The notes under the pieces were generated by a model that saw only the letters and a program-made list of their open reading frames with translations, was not told the origin of the DNA and ran no database searches. A stretch of 64,000 bases of DNA from Isochrysis galbana (taxonomy: Eukaryota > Haptophyta > Isochrysidales > Isochrysidaceae): assembly GCA_018136815.1 (NCBI GenBank), contig CM030931.1, positions 6,716,399 through 6,780,398 on the forward strand, read 5' to 3'. Shown in pieces: positions 31,001 through 39,306 of this stretch. A program made the translations under genes and the position numbers. Numbering within the stretch: the first letter of the stretch is position 1; the number at the start of each line of letters is the position of its first letter.

Positions 31001-31838
31001 CAAGCTCGGCATCGCCGGCGTCCTTGCTCAGAAAGACGACGAAGGGAGAGAGCGCGTTGTTGCATACTACGGTCGTAGTTTGAGTCCGGCTGAGCGCCAT
31101 TGGACAGTTACTGAAATCGAACTTCTAGCAGCGCTAGAATCGATCCGAAATTGGAGGCCGTATCTTTGGGGTCGCCACTTCACCCTCGTCGTAGACCATT
31201 CAGCTTTGCGCTGGCTTCACACGATGAAAGATCAAGTCACCGGTGGTCCAGCCTCGCGCCTCATGCGATGGGTCCTGAAGCTAGCCGAATATCGATTCGA
31301 CGTCGTGCACAAACCTGGAGTAACTCACTGGGACGCCGACGGCTTATCCCGCCTAGTTGCTCTCGAGCCCGATCACGATCCTCTCCATCTCGAGGAGAGT
31401 GACGTCCATTCTTTCGATTCTTCCGAAATTCACGACATAGTTGCCGCCGCGGTTACTTCATCCACCCTCACCGCTCGCCGCCAACAAGCAAACGATAGGC
31501 TCACTCGTCGGGCACCGACGTTTAATGTTAGTTTCGTCGCGGTTTCGATGAAAGAAGGAAGAACGAATGGCACGCGCCTCGCGCCTCGCGTCTTGTTTCG
31601 TCGCCCCTTGCTCGTCGCTTGTCTAGAAGGTCTCTCCGCACATCGCCTTCTCCCCCCGCGCGAGTTTGGATCTCTCCTCGACCCTCCGCGTTGGCTTCAG
31701 CGGACGAGTTCCACTTTAACGATAGTTCGAACCCTTCGGTGGCGTAGTTATGCGCTCTCTTTCCGTATATCTTCGCGCATGACGAGCGATCGCGACTTCA
31801 GCCTTCGCCGCGCGGGGAGGGGTTTGTTTATCGTATGA
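25008..31838 (+). CDS. pol: Retroelement Pol: methyltransferase, protease, RT, RNase H
   Basis: The frame continues from gag across the TAG. 25,008-27,300 is a Ser/Pro/Glu-rich spacer with many SESE runs. 27,310-27,905 is a cytosine-methyltransferase-like domain. About 28,850-29,170 is an aspartic protease (LADTGAGPS, then LLGNDFL). About 30,040-30,960 is the RT, with FCVDYRDVN, LPFGVQSGP and the catalytic YLDD at 30,491-30,502. About 30,965-31,350 is Ty3-type RNase H (VKTDGASKLGIAGVLAQ to WDADGLSRL). The last 110 codons read the 3' repeat in frame and are probably not native. Integrase is missing, so the copy would need integrase in trans. Confidence 0.85.
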   Translation, partial: VAGGAHVRAVTPLPVQGSGPERHPPKDCITLRPNTSTASNRYPKIPQVPDKPYHLHPPLSPAPSPIAPISPNADDSILILDITHESSKPSQPSPPLYQLKPLNRYPPPLPKHHQSKTSRSAKIQPPQAQSNLQSLKSNFACPSHKTSPEYESESKSRSELPSSSYATASPSTSLSPVQSSPVSPVSIATTMEAQFSGTSPLSFESESKPVLSKPRSEPSESESEPEFTTSPSPTTRSAAGLTELQPPTEPPTTTPSAGVFTFGPPRPESESFGISGHVQNPNHNRAPFHEQPRIESKHKLTPKPSTTATVSLSEPPFRVSPQPACHSSRLHAAEPIPSVSVPSPSPIAQDSASRARVIKPVTESEFTAAPSQPVLATMPLSSSQASASSSSTVATPGGFTFGPAPSVPISKVSPVIGVQHARNDESESEYKLTSPRSPRSTTGVPTPPHQPRAMEELAQPSPSPSQVAESSEFESESTVISAVHPPASPSQVLRRMLRIAEPLRPLPTPAAAAEPPPWPQPSPQPASTTATSLLSPAPTPPTTECNDVDPWPVSSSDVTMESDHNSSARRGTAASQTELLRPLSQPNRVPEPCPSCLSPVVSRPRRPSPPSDTPLLRVSSSIPSPEPVSTSSISESSSIRPTSLRPPVAASEHCLPLDTTATTIMRVAAINASAIQSFDSSRNNSDVGTRDDTPSPALHALASLRARASGSAVVLPRHLTEAAQELRRPRSGTLASPAAALPKHFDELCAELTKTSQQVQDGLTSGCHAPRVLVVGETSGVVSSMFLLAGADVATCDLYPSEIDYVPHFQGDALHVQNLGWDLVIAHPPCTYLSAVSSQWLSQEPGRRAALESAARVFKSMASATAPFVAVENPRMHAEARRLVGGLTPTQFVQPWEHGTGHQKATGLYLTKGLPPLQPTCVVDGRESAMANLSPSPHRGALRSRTYVGVAGAMATHWMPVLLRHLSQQGDQPSTKKLSALELLACARRSLSDQPSLSSTEATAYEPWSALHRYERGRESSEVSSDPVVSRPATPESDNHEDQKETHDNHDNDTPFYASESTLHDPFSPWTAPPPARASSPRPTTPTTLRKRRQQWQSFGVNGDQKWSNVTLETADEIRAQALAGRSADEESDLAAAVRAPIEFVEAKGIRAEELASLVRRPKTEAQARLEKDWEKMSDHPRHPTDKRGLGHTSPKLSPCTATNEDDASRPSATIAAVGVPEETTTTLTTNSPEQPRCRPTPSPSDTIAHVTTHRPESVVDTLPSAYPRHCLYVRDLMVCRSGEATGKEGVILADSALTVNSTLADTGAGPSVVTTSLLSSLPNDACVERLPQAVVTPLHGPDGLPLITRGKARIVFSVGGFLFRHTFMVIEGNPMLLLGNDFLATHAASIQLASDSAEGSISLGAPSTVASLEVDGSPSPDAPPIFRVSTSPIAVVPVSMTCAQVCPTSANPITTDFFRGPQATKNDNQLVTEPLFSTADEFAAKAPASCGSEYLLYTHEPITIPAYHRATFHVRIPLALREHEDCAMLVDRLPTRETIDSSPLVIPQVERSNADHTIAVTVVNTDPKPLHLPSFHPVASLQVRFKIHAGTYRRVGAVNSPDVIESLDEDQRKLLEAAKIDPEGRLSMPQREQVRRLLARRIAAFAIDPTNPNHTHVMEVELPLNPGAEAHRHAPSRVGREGEKIIEDEVCKMESAGIIRKSNSSWASRVVLVTKKDGSVRFCVDYRDVNSKLRLEDSPLPLTVEAIDRLSSGQGNLDSLFLCTLDLASGFWGIPIKESDKHITAFTTHRGKYEFNYLPFGVQSGPSYMCRLMDAVLGGLAWEICMPYLDDVGAWSTGVGDSLQAREESSFQQMLHRLDLVLERLIWAGLTCKMSKCVFFATSAEYLGHVVSREGLRMDPKKVEAVSKIDPTQINSIEAVRSFLGLCSYYRRFIRRFAIRAAPLTALTRKGCDVPVESQTEACRQAIEDLKQAICEEPVLAPPRDDRPFLVKTDGASKLGIAGVLAQKDDEGRERVVAYYGRSLSPAERHWTVTEIELLAALESIRNWRPYLWGRHFTLVVDHSALRWLHTMKDQVTGGPASRLMRWVLKLAEYRFDVVHKPGVTHWDADGLSRLVALEPDHDPLHLEESDVHSFDSSEIHDIVAAAVTSSTLTARRQQANDRLTRRAPTFNVSFVAVSMKEGRTNGTRLAPRVLFRRPLLVACLEGLSAHRLLPPREFGSLLDPPRWLQRTSSTLTIVRTLRWRSYALSFRISSRMTSDRDFSLRRAGRGLFIV
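27310..27905 (+). other. Phage-like C5 cytosine methyltransferase domain inside Pol
   Basis: Seen in order: a Rossmann-like start (VLVVGETSGVV), an acidic strand end (CDLYP), GDALHV, then GWDLVIAHPPCTYLS with the catalytic Pro-Cys, FVAVENP (the ENV-type motif), QPWEHGTGHQKATGLYL and RSRTYVGVAGAMATHW. This order matches the short DNA cytosine methylases of phages and bacteria better than host Dnmt1 or Dnmt5. All key residues seem present, so it may be active. It could methylate element cDNA or counter host silencing. Methylase capture by retrotransposons has been reported in some algae and dinoflagellates; the placement upstream of protease is notable. Confidence 0.8.
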
Positions 31839-32220
31839 TTCCAGAGTGTTTACGTTAGTTTTCTGAGCCCAAGGACTTTGGTTTTTGGTTTCTTGTGAGT
31901 GATTTTTGTAGCAACTTCGTCGAGTCCCACCGTGTTCCCAAGCGAGTCCCCCCGAGTTCCCGAGTCTATACCCCGAGTCAACGAGTCAATACAAGTCAAG
32001 CACGCGCCTGAGCCACCCCCAGTCGCCTGCCACCACCTCCCACAAGCCTCCTTCCACACTTCCGCGCCCTCCGTGCGTCGTGCGTCGTGCGTCGATCACC
32101 ATGCCCGTAGTCACCCCCGAGGAAAGCTCCATGAGCTCCCCGCAAGAACCGCATTCCGCGCTAGCTGCCGGCGCGCCCTCGCAGGCCATCACCAAGAGTG
32201 AGATGAGCCTTGCTCTGACA
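31510..32220 (+). repeat. 3' direct repeat (LTR or start of a partial second copy)
   Basis: Near-identical to 21,644-22,355. It starts inside the pol frame, about 150 bp past the last RNase H motif, and ends within what would be gag codons, right where unrelated sequence (GCAGCTCGCTGAGG) begins. Either it is a 3' LTR whose 5' side was joined to pol by a deletion that removed integrase, or it is the truncated beginning of a second copy. Confidence 0.7.
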
Positions 32221-32314
32221 GCAGCTCGCTGAGGACGTCGCAAAGATGCGACGCGAAATGGGCTTGCCCGCCGCAGGCTCGCTCCTGCAGCAGGTGGAGG
32301 AGTTGTGGAATATC
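32221..32314 (+). pseudogene. Possible single exon of an unknown gene
   Basis: In one frame this stretch reads as an amphipathic helix (LAEDVAKMRREMGLPAAG, then LLQQVEELWNIT) and ends at ACAG-GTTTGG, which could be a splice donor. It lies immediately after the retroelement, so it may be an exon of a host gene cut by it. Family not recognised. Confidence 0.3.
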
Positions 32315-32494
32315 ACAGGTTTGGGAGGCAGCCCCCCCCGAAGAGCGTCGGAGCCGGCAGCTCCCCCCCCCCCCCCCAAACCAGCCCCGCGACCGGGAGG
32401 ATGGGGGGACGAGTGCGACGCACGGCGGCACAGGACGCACGGCAGCAGCTTCTCGGCTCGCCGCCCAGCAAACTCGGCGGGGAGGAGATGCGGA

Positions 32495-32840
32495 GGCTGG
32501 GGCATGGCCCTGGCCCCTCCTGCCTCTCCCTCGCTGGCTCTCGCGCCCCTGCCGGTCGACTGGAGCTGGCTAGGGGGTCCTGATCAGGGGGGCCCAAGGG
32601 GGAGGAGGGGTTGGTCAGAGCGACAAGCTGGCCAGCGCGGGCCAGGGCGTGCGATCTGTGCCCAGCTCTCTGGGACTCTGGGAGAGTCTGGACAGTCTGA
32701 GTGAGTCCCCCCGGCATGCCAAGAGGCAGCGCAGGGGGGTGGATGGTTCTCGCCCCCCATGACCCATGAGGGGAGTCGAGAGAGTTAGGGGGCGCGAGGC
32801 CCCCTCCATGGCGACCAATCATAAGATTAGTGCTTCCGAG
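32495..32840 (-). repeat. Dispersed short repeat family A, copy 4 (diverged)
   Basis: Read on the minus strand: GGGGGCCTCGCGCCCCC near its start (32,785-32,805), then CTCATGGGTCATGGGGGGCG, GGCATGCCGGGG, and an end block AGCGAGGGAGAGGCAGGAGG with CAGCCTCC. The first and last blocks match the other family A copies; the middle differs. Confidence 0.55.
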
Positions 32841-33985
32841 TGATAGCGAGAGTGATGGTGAATTGTAGGTTCAGTTGCATCGTATGTCGTATGTATGCAT
32901 GTATGCACATGCAACATGTAGTATGTGCTCTATGCACATACATGTACACGGGCGCGCCGGCCTTATTGGAGCGACACGGCTAGCGGGCGCGGGCTCGTCC
33001 TCTCCCTCTCATCGTCGCATGTGTCGTATTCCATACGAGGACAGACTTTTACTTCTAGCCTGTGAGCTATTTTTAGTCTCAAGGTCTCGTTGATGGGTAT
33101 ATCGCCTCTTCTCCTACTTTCTCTTGATGTCATCAAACGTTCCACGATTGTCGTCTGTCTTCTGTTATACCTCGGTCGCAGCTCCCCCAGCGAGGTCTGC
33201 CCTCGTTGTGCCGCCCCCCCTCTGTCGCATGTCCGTGCGCTGCTAAGTTGCCTTGGTGCCGACGCTTGGCCGTCCATCCAAGTGTGGTTAGTTTTCGCCC
33301 CGTTTGGTTTAGTTTGTGTGTCTCTGGCGATCAGCAACTTTTTGAGTCCCCGCGTTGTAGCCCCTCGTGTCTACCTTGGACCTAAGAAGCTCTCACTCTC
33401 ATTCTCTCTATCTCCCACTAGCTCGCTAGCTAGCCTCGTCTCTACTCTCCGACGCCACGCGTTGCAATCCTCTGAACCTCAGTCTACCTCTCCGCTCGAA
33501 GCGCTCGATGGCAGACACTGACAGCTAGTCCTACCATGACCTTTCAGACATCTTCCCGTCAGCAACAAACAACGACTCTTTCACGGCCGCGTCAGCTGCC
33601 GGCTCGATCGAACGGCCCTCTGCCTACGAGCCTGTAGTCATCGCGTGTTCGACAGCATGGCGCCCGCGCCCGCCCCCGTGCGGGCCGCGCTGCGCGCGGC
33701 CGGCGGCCGGGAAAGGGGGTTTCTTAGCCGGAGTTTCTTAGCTGGGGCTCGACCCCAGTTTCTTACCGGGTCGGCGGCCGATTTCATGTTAAGCTTTCTT
33801 AATGCTGGGGTTTCTTTATGGTGCATCCATACTGTAGTCGCGCTCACGTACCTGCTTTTGCTTCTTGCTTGGCCTCTGCTGGCGGACGCGGGTCGCTTCA
33901 TCAGCGACTGCTCCATGGAGGACTGGGGGGGCTACCTCAGCGGGGGGGGGGGGGGGGGGGCGAAGGAGAGAAGAGCCGCGCCGGC
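32841..33985. other. Unassigned sequence, possibly remnant of another retroelement leader
   Basis: No intact gene is supported. ATGCAT-type words cluster at 32,885-32,945. The frame starting ATGGCAGACACTGACAGC near 33,509 meets a TAG after six codons and then stays open for 45 codons of ordinary composition (DLSDIFPSANNNDSF), perhaps a gag remnant. At 33,715-33,830 the word GTTTCTTA recurs several times, as near 20.7 kb. Confidence 0.35.
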
Positions 33986-34189
33986 GCGCTCCATCGCAAC
34001 CACGGCTATAAACTTAGTTGTTCTACCCTCTACCTCTACCCTCTCTCTACCTCTGCCTCTACCCTACCCGTATTCGAGACCATCCAAGCTGTGGCAGGAT
34101 TCACGCCCGAAAAAAATAGAACGATACCAATAAGGAATAAGGAAATGTAAGGATAGACTTTTCGCCCACCCGAACGCAGCAACGCCGGA
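33986..34189. mobile_element. LINE scraps next to assembly gap
   Basis: On the minus strand ATGGAGCGCGCCGGCGC starts at about 33,995, preceded by AACTAAGTTTATAG, as in other LINE 5' ends. On the plus strand 34,100-34,189 encodes KCKDRLFAHPNAATP, matching KTKDRLFAYPDATTP of the LINE at about 3,055-3,100. The rest is lost in the gap. Confidence 0.55.
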
Positions 34190-34289
34190 NNNNNNNNNNN
34201 NNNNNNNNNNNNNNNNNNNNNNNNNNNNNNNNNNNNNNNNNNNNNNNNNNNNNNNNNNNNNNNNNNNNNNNNNNNNNNNNNNNNNNNNN
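34190..34289. other. Assembly gap (100 N)
   Basis: One hundred N; real length unknown. Sequence on the two sides need not be contiguous in the genome. Confidence 0.99.
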
Positions 34290-35024
34290 TGGCAGCGCCG
34301 AGATCACTTTATCCGAGAAGGACGCTTCCCCTGTCCCCGTGCTAGGCGGCTGGGAGCCGTCGATGAGGGGAGCGGTAGCAGCTGGCGCCACCGCCGCGTC
34401 TCGCTCTCTCTCTGGCGAGTCAGCTGCGTCGAGCGGGTCGCTAGCAGTGATGCTCTGGGCGGAGTTTGTGCGTGAGCTCGCGTCGATCGCCGTAGGCAAG
34501 CCCCCGTCCACCGATGAGGGTGGGGGGACAGAGGAGGAGACGGTGGGCTCCATTCGTGCGCACGTGCAGGAGAGAGGGAGAAGGAAGGGGGTTGGGCAGA
34601 GAGAAAGAGAGAGGGAGGGAGAAACCAGATCGGAGGGTGGGGGAGATGAAAGAGAGGGAGAGAGAGAGCGCGAACGAGCGAACGAGCGAGGGAGGGAGGG
34701 GGGCGGCGGGGGGAGGGAGGGCGCGCGGGGGGGGGGGGGGGGAGGAGGAGGGGGGGGGGAAGAGAGAGAGACAGGGAGAGAGAGAGAGAGAGAGACAGAG
34801 AGAGAGAGAGAGGTAAAGTACCCGTATGAAAAATTAAAGACTTCTTCGCCCACAGGAGAGAGAGAGGGAGGCAGAGGTACTATTCTCGGGAATGCACCGG
34901 GAGAGAGAGAAGAGAGTCGCGAAGACTAGAGACTACAAGGGGAAGCGAGCGAGTGAGTAGAAAGTAGAAAGAGAGGTTTGCGAGGGAGAGCCGGCGGGGG
35001 GACCGCGACGCCGCGGCGCGGGCG
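34290..35024. other. Purine-rich low-complexity region
   Basis: GA-type simple sequence dominates 34,565-34,930, with a G run at 34,729-34,742. Long open frames on both strands here are products of the simple repeat (poly Arg/Glu or Ser/Leu/Pro) and are not called as genes. 34,290-34,560 could be the end of an exon cut by the gap, but I see no family. Confidence 0.5.
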
Positions 35025-36025
35025 CTATCTCTTAAGAGGCGGCTGGAAGCACCTGCAAAGGTGCTTCGAGACCCTTTTTTATTCCTAGCATATTGGCGGC
35101 CCCTTGGAGCCTAGAGAACACTAAAATTGAGCTGGAGCCTTGCCATCAATATGGAGGACTAGTCTTATGCATAAGATGGAGTCGCATCGCCCGAAATTTG
35201 CTCCCATGACCTGATCGGTGGCGATGCTGCCGACGAGCCGGCGTCGCACGTCGTTCACAACGCATGCTGCAGGAGATCGAGTCAGAGTTCACAACTCTCA
35301 TCAAGATTATACGTGTCGGGGGCATTTATTGATGCTGAGTAATCTAAGCCTTACAAATCATACACAAGATGAACTGCTCACAAACCCTTTGGACCAGAAT
35401 ATTTCATGGGCAAAGCGTTCCCCTTTGAGACAGACCACATACAAGCGAGCGGAGACGAGCACACAACACACAAAAGCATTCAGACTGCACGTGCGCGCAT
35501 TGCAGTGGACTGCCTGCGCGTCGCCGTGGCCAGCGCGCAGGCAGCCCATATGTGTCTAGCCATAACACTCCCTGATCGGGCGCGCAGACACAGACAGCCT
35601 GCCGTAAAATTGCTGGCTCGTGCTCGTGCGCTGCGCCATTGCCGCTGCAGCAGCTAGCCGCCAACACCAGCAGCCACTCGCCCGCCACTGTGGCGATCGG
35701 AACGTGCCGACCCACAAACAAAGGCAACCAGGCTTGTCAGTCCCCCTTCCCACCGCCTAGATGTTCGCCCATCTGCTCGTGAAAGGTGAAGCACCTTTCG
35801 CGGAGCGCGCATGCAGCGCCGCCCAGGTGACACAAATGGTGACCTAGCTCGCGCTGCGCGTCGAGCTGGGGGCTAGGGCCAAGATATGATGGGTGAGGGG
35901 TATGGAGACGCCCTCCCATGCCGCTACAGCCGCCAACGAGGTGGTCTGAGAGGCATGGGAGGGCACGGCGCGGCGCGGCAACGGCGTGCAGCACCTCCGA
36001 AGGTGCTTCGCCTCTTAAGAGATAG
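35025..36025. mobile_element. 1.0 kb terminal-inverted-repeat element (non-autonomous DNA transposon type)
   Basis: Starts CTATCTCTTAAGAGGC (35,025-35,040) and ends with its perfect inverse (36,010-36,025). Just inside each end is another hairpin, GAAGCACCT...AGGTGCTTC on the left and a slightly changed GCAGCACCT...AGGTGCTTC on the right. The interior has no recognisable transposase. TTAA sits inside both termini, but the symmetry continues outside it, so a piggyBac-type TTAA duplication is not proven; no flanking duplication is seen. Confidence 0.65.
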
Positions 36026-36425
36026 TTTTATTGTTTTGTAAGGCACCGCTCTCTTCTCTTCGGGCGGGTGGGGAGCTAGGCGCCCGCGAGTTCTCGCGCC
36101 TCCCCCACCCGGTATTGTAGACGGATTGAATGAAAGAATGGGCAGGTCTGAGAGTTGTGAGCGCATTTGAGTGGCAGCACACGATGTGGCGTCCGATTCT
36201 CGTGATCAAGGTCTTTCAGTGTAGAGTTGCGAGCAATCATGCCATCATGCCACATTAGAGCTGCGATTATGACTATCACCGTGTGGTATTTATGATCACT
36301 AGGGCTGGGTGGGACTCTCCTCGTATACAACCGGCCTTGCTGATCCTTGCAGCACCGTGCACCAAAGCATGTTCTCATGCAAGTGGTCCAGACGAGACAG
36401 CGAGACAACCCTCTCTATGCCGCCA
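36026..36425. other. Intergenic, 3' flank of COG6
   Basis: No gene or strong repeat is seen between the inverted-repeat element and the COG6 stop codon. Confidence 0.4.
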
Positions 36426-38822
36426 CTAGCCCAAGTCCAGCAACGTATCAATCTCATCGGGTGAGTGCAAAAGGATGCCTCGACCTGCCTCCGGATATCC
36501 ACTCTCCGGTCGCAAAATAGTATCATGGAGCTGGCGGTACGTCTCACTAATCGTGCGCGCGACCTGCGCTGTCGCTTGCTGCCGCAACCTTGTTGAACAT
36601 ATGTGCTGCGCCACAGGAAGAATGTCCCCACTCCCACGTTGGAATAACAATGAGTAGAAGCCACGCATCGCCGAAGTCATCGCGAGCGGCTCAAGACCAA
36701 TCATGGAGGCGGGGGTCAACTGCGGTTGCGACGCGGCAGTGCGGAGAGCGTCAAGCTTGGGCGTCAGACCGCACTCGTCGAAAAAGGAGGAGGCGGCGGA
36801 ACGGACTAACGTGATGAGTAAGGATTGGGCATGCGTGTCAAGCGCAGTTACTGCCGCGGCCGCCGCGGCAGCTCGGTGCAAGGACAAGACACTGCGAATG
36901 GCCTCGACACAGTTGAGCAAAAATACAGCACCTTCCGTCGGTCGGAGAGTGCCCGCTTCGCGTGCTACAAATGCATCATTCGGGCTGCCAACGCCGCTGA
37001 TGATCGAGCTGAGAGTGGCGGCAAGACTGCCGCTACTGTTACTTTGGGCGCCTTGGCTACTGCCATTACTCATAGCGAGTGGCGAGACGAGGCTAGCTAA
37101 GTGGCGCAAAGGTGGCTCGATGAACACCTCTATCATGCTCTCGGCCTCACACTGGGTGAATGTGGCCGTGGAAACACCATCCACTCCAGGCAAGCCCAAT
37201 GCTGTGATGGCTGCAGGCGTTGTGCGATTCGTGGCGCTGTAGTTTTCAGTATCGATGCTAGAGCACGTCTCTAGAAGCTCGTCGAGAAGTTCAGTGAGCT
37301 CAAACAGTTGTCGCGGTGCGCTCAAGTCTGGCGGCACACGGATAGCCGTGCGCAGCTTCGAATCGGTCTGCAAGAGCAGTGACGCATGGAAACGTTCAGA
37401 GGCTAGCGAAGCGCACGTTGCAAGCGTCGAGCTGAGCGACGACGGGTGGTCAACGCCTGTGCTTGACAAAATAGATCCATCACCACTGCTGCCAATGTCA
37501 GCGCTGCTAGCTTCCACTGCACCACCGTTGGACGCGCCGTGGATCTCATCACTCGGGTTGAGGAGACCGCTACTACCGGTTGCGGAGGCCGGTGCGGAGA
37601 CAACCCTGCCACTGTCTGCAGCTGTCGTATCTGGGGGGAGATCGAATGCCACTGCCACCGCAGCATAGCGTAGGGACAACACCAAGCGAAGCGCGGCGGG
37701 AAGCGGGAGCACCGTCCGCAGCAGGGCCTCCACATGCGACGAAAGAAGTGGCGCGATGAGCTCGAACGATGATCCGAGGGCCTTCTTGATAGCTTGCTCG
37801 TTCGGACCAACTGAAGACATATCGGCATCCGTGGACTCGCCGTGTGATCCGGCGAGGTCATTGACTCGCAGACAAGCCAAGGAATCACACTGCGATGTGG
37901 CCGAGCTTTCCGCTGGGTTCAGGCAAAAGAGCGTGTTCAGGAGCTGGTGCTCCGCTCCTACCGCGGCCGCCAAGTCTCGAAGGACTCGCTCGAGGGCTGA
38001 TGCGGCGTCGGCAACGCTAGAAGCACCGGCACGTGCGACGGAGACCGGCAAGCTGAGGGAGCGAGCAAACGCACGCATGTGTGCCTCACGTCGGACAGCA
38101 GCAACCTCATCAAGACAAACAGACAGCAGGGCCGGTTTTCCCGATAGGGCGGCGACTCCACGACGTAATGGTGCGAGGGTCTCGGCCGAAGCATTGGGCG
38201 GCAGCCGTGGTGCCTCTGCAGTAACCCATCTGAAGATGGCGGTGTAGCCGCGCTCCTCATATGCCGCCATTTGCGAAGTCACCTGCAGTCCAAGCGACTC
38301 TAGCTGGCCACCGAGCAGACTTCGTCCGCGACTCCCAACGAGCCGCACGCGCGCGAGGGCCTCAAGTAGCTCGTCGAGCGAGAGCGCCGCCCCTTGCGGT
38401 GCGTTGAGTACAGCCTCGTGCTCATCGGACAGGTGGAGTGCATCCGCGAGCGCAAGAGCGAGCTTCTCACGCTGTCCTGCCTGCCGCACCTGCTCCTTCA
38501 GGCGCGACGTCTGCGAGATGAGAACCTCGGTAGCTGCGCGAGTGGCCTGTAATCGTGCGACCGCCGAGCTGCTCGCCTCGCACAGTCCGTCCAGCTCACG
38601 CTCGGCCGCCTCCAGCTCCGCCTGCAGCGCGCGGAAGTGGTCGAGCAGCTTCAGGTCGAGCTCTAGCCCGTGCCGCTCGACGGTGGAGCGGAGGCCATGG
38701 CGGGCAACAAGTGAGCCCGGCAAGTCAAACGCCGAGAGGGCACGAAGCGCTTCCAGCAGCTCTTCCGACAGCGGCGACGGGTCGAGCGCCACCTGCAGTC
38801 TGCGCTGCGTCGCGCCGCGCAT
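36426..38822 (-). CDS. COG6: Conserved oligomeric Golgi complex subunit 6
   Basis: Intronless frame of 798 aa starting at the ATG at 38,822. Residues about 55-125 form a coiled coil (ELEAAERELDGLCEASSSAV), as expected for the COG6 N terminus. AYEERGYTAIFRWVTAEAP followed by LLSVCLDEVAAVRREAHMRAF matches the family's YLERGYERLYRWVQ and the following LDE...R region. The central part has a Ser/Gly-rich insert (about 410-470) not usual in animal COG6. The C terminus is helical. COG6 belongs to lobe B of the tether that captures retrograde vesicles at the Golgi. Length is slightly above the human protein (about 657). Confidence 0.88.
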   Translation of the reverse strand: MRGATQRRLQVALDPSPLSEELLEALRALSAFDLPGSLVARHGLRSTVERHGLELDLKLLDHFRALQAELEAAERELDGLCEASSSAVARLQATRAATEVLISQTSRLKEQVRQAGQREKLALALADALHLSDEHEAVLNAPQGAALSLDELLEALARVRLVGSRGRSLLGGQLESLGLQVTSQMAAYEERGYTAIFRWVTAEAPRLPPNASAETLAPLRRGVAALSGKPALLSVCLDEVAAVRREAHMRAFARSLSLPVSVARAGASSVADAASALERVLRDLAAAVGAEHQLLNTLFCLNPAESSATSQCDSLACLRVNDLAGSHGESTDADMSSVGPNEQAIKKALGSSFELIAPLLSSHVEALLRTVLPLPAALRLVLSLRYAAVAVAFDLPPDTTAADSGRVVSAPASATGSSGLLNPSDEIHGASNGGAVEASSADIGSSGDGSILSSTGVDHPSSLSSTLATCASLASERFHASLLLQTDSKLRTAIRVPPDLSAPRQLFELTELLDELLETCSSIDTENYSATNRTTPAAITALGLPGVDGVSTATFTQCEAESMIEVFIEPPLRHLASLVSPLAMSNGSSQGAQSNSSGSLAATLSSIISGVGSPNDAFVAREAGTLRPTEGAVFLLNCVEAIRSVLSLHRAAAAAAAVTALDTHAQSLLITLVRSAASSFFDECGLTPKLDALRTAASQPQLTPASMIGLEPLAMTSAMRGFYSLLFQRGSGDILPVAQHICSTRLRQQATAQVARTISETYRQLHDTILRPESGYPEAGRGILLHSPDEIDTLLDLG

Positions 38823-39109
38823 CGGCGCCAGCTAGAGAGAAAAGGGAGAGAAGAGAGCGGAGGGAGATGGTGCTTCTCCTCTCTCTTGTCTCAGTACTCG
38901 TGTAAGAGAAGGTTGCGCTGAGACAGCGCGGGGGGGGGAAGAGGGGCGGCACCCACGAGCAGACTCAGAGCAATGCGCAAAAAACTAGCGGGCCAGAGAT
39001 CAACGTAAAGGAACGTACCATAAGAGTACTCTACTCCACCTCCTCCAGAACTAGCAGACGAATGAGAAGGCAAGTTGCACCTCCTCCAAGTGGCACTTTT
39101 GTAGTAGAG
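38823..39109. other. COG6 upstream region
   Basis: Short purine-rich leader (38,830-38,885), a G run near 38,930, no gene. It probably holds the COG6 promoter. Confidence 0.4.
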
Positions 39110-39306
39110 CTCGCTGGCGCCGCTCAGCTCCATGGGCCCCCACTCTGCACCTGTCTGCCTGTCGAGCAGGGGGAGAGGGGGGAGGAGGGGTTGGAGCAAT
39201 GGGAATGGGCTGGCCACGACGGGCCAGGACGAGCAAATCAGGCGAAGCTGTGGGGAAGGGAGTGAATCAAGCAAGGCCGTCTGCTCCTGGCAAGCCATAA
39301 GGCATA
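39110..39306 (-). repeat. Dispersed short repeat family A, copy 5 (partial)
   Basis: Shares GCACCTGTCTGCCTGTCGA, GGGTTGGAGC, GGGCTGG, GGGCCAGGA and CTCCTGGCAAGCCAT with 55,845-55,985. The hairpin end is missing. Confidence 0.6.

Larger units (their letters stand above)
21644..32220 (+). mobile_element. Ty3-type retroelement carrying a cytosine methyltransferase, no integrase
   Basis: Direct repeats of about 700 bp flank a single long frame: Gag, an in-frame TAG, then a polyprotein with methyltransferase, aspartic protease, RT and RNase H. RT and RNase H are clearly Ty3/gypsy in type. No integrase zinc finger or DDE core follows the RNase H; the frame runs straight into the 3' repeat. The two repeats differ by one base of indel in the parts I compared, so the copy is young. 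The gag ATG lies inside the 5' repeat and the pol stop inside the 3' repeat, which is unusual for LTRs and may mean a partial second copy joined head to tail. Confidence 0.85.

Noticed and set aside
21644..32220. DIRS-type element, because of the methyltransferase and missing integrase
   Set aside because: A clear aspartic protease and Ty3-type RNase H are present, the methylase is cytosine-type and upstream of RT, and no tyrosine recombinase is seen.
33090..33521. 143-codon plus-strand frame with hydrophobic start
   Set aside because: Leu/Ser-rich with no domain, and the downstream sequence looks like a retroelement leader; not called.
34300..34930. Frames on both strands in the GA-rich region near the gap
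   Set aside because: Poly Arg/Glu and Ser/Leu/Pro translations arise from the simple repeat.
35218..35727. Frames inside the inverted-repeat element as a transposase
   Set aside because: No catalytic triad, zinc finger or helix-turn-helix signs; frames on both strands are short and unremarkable.
35026..36025. piggyBac element based on TTAA in the termini
   Set aside because: Inverted symmetry extends seven bases beyond TTAA on both sides, so TTAA lies within the terminal repeat and is not shown to be a target duplication.
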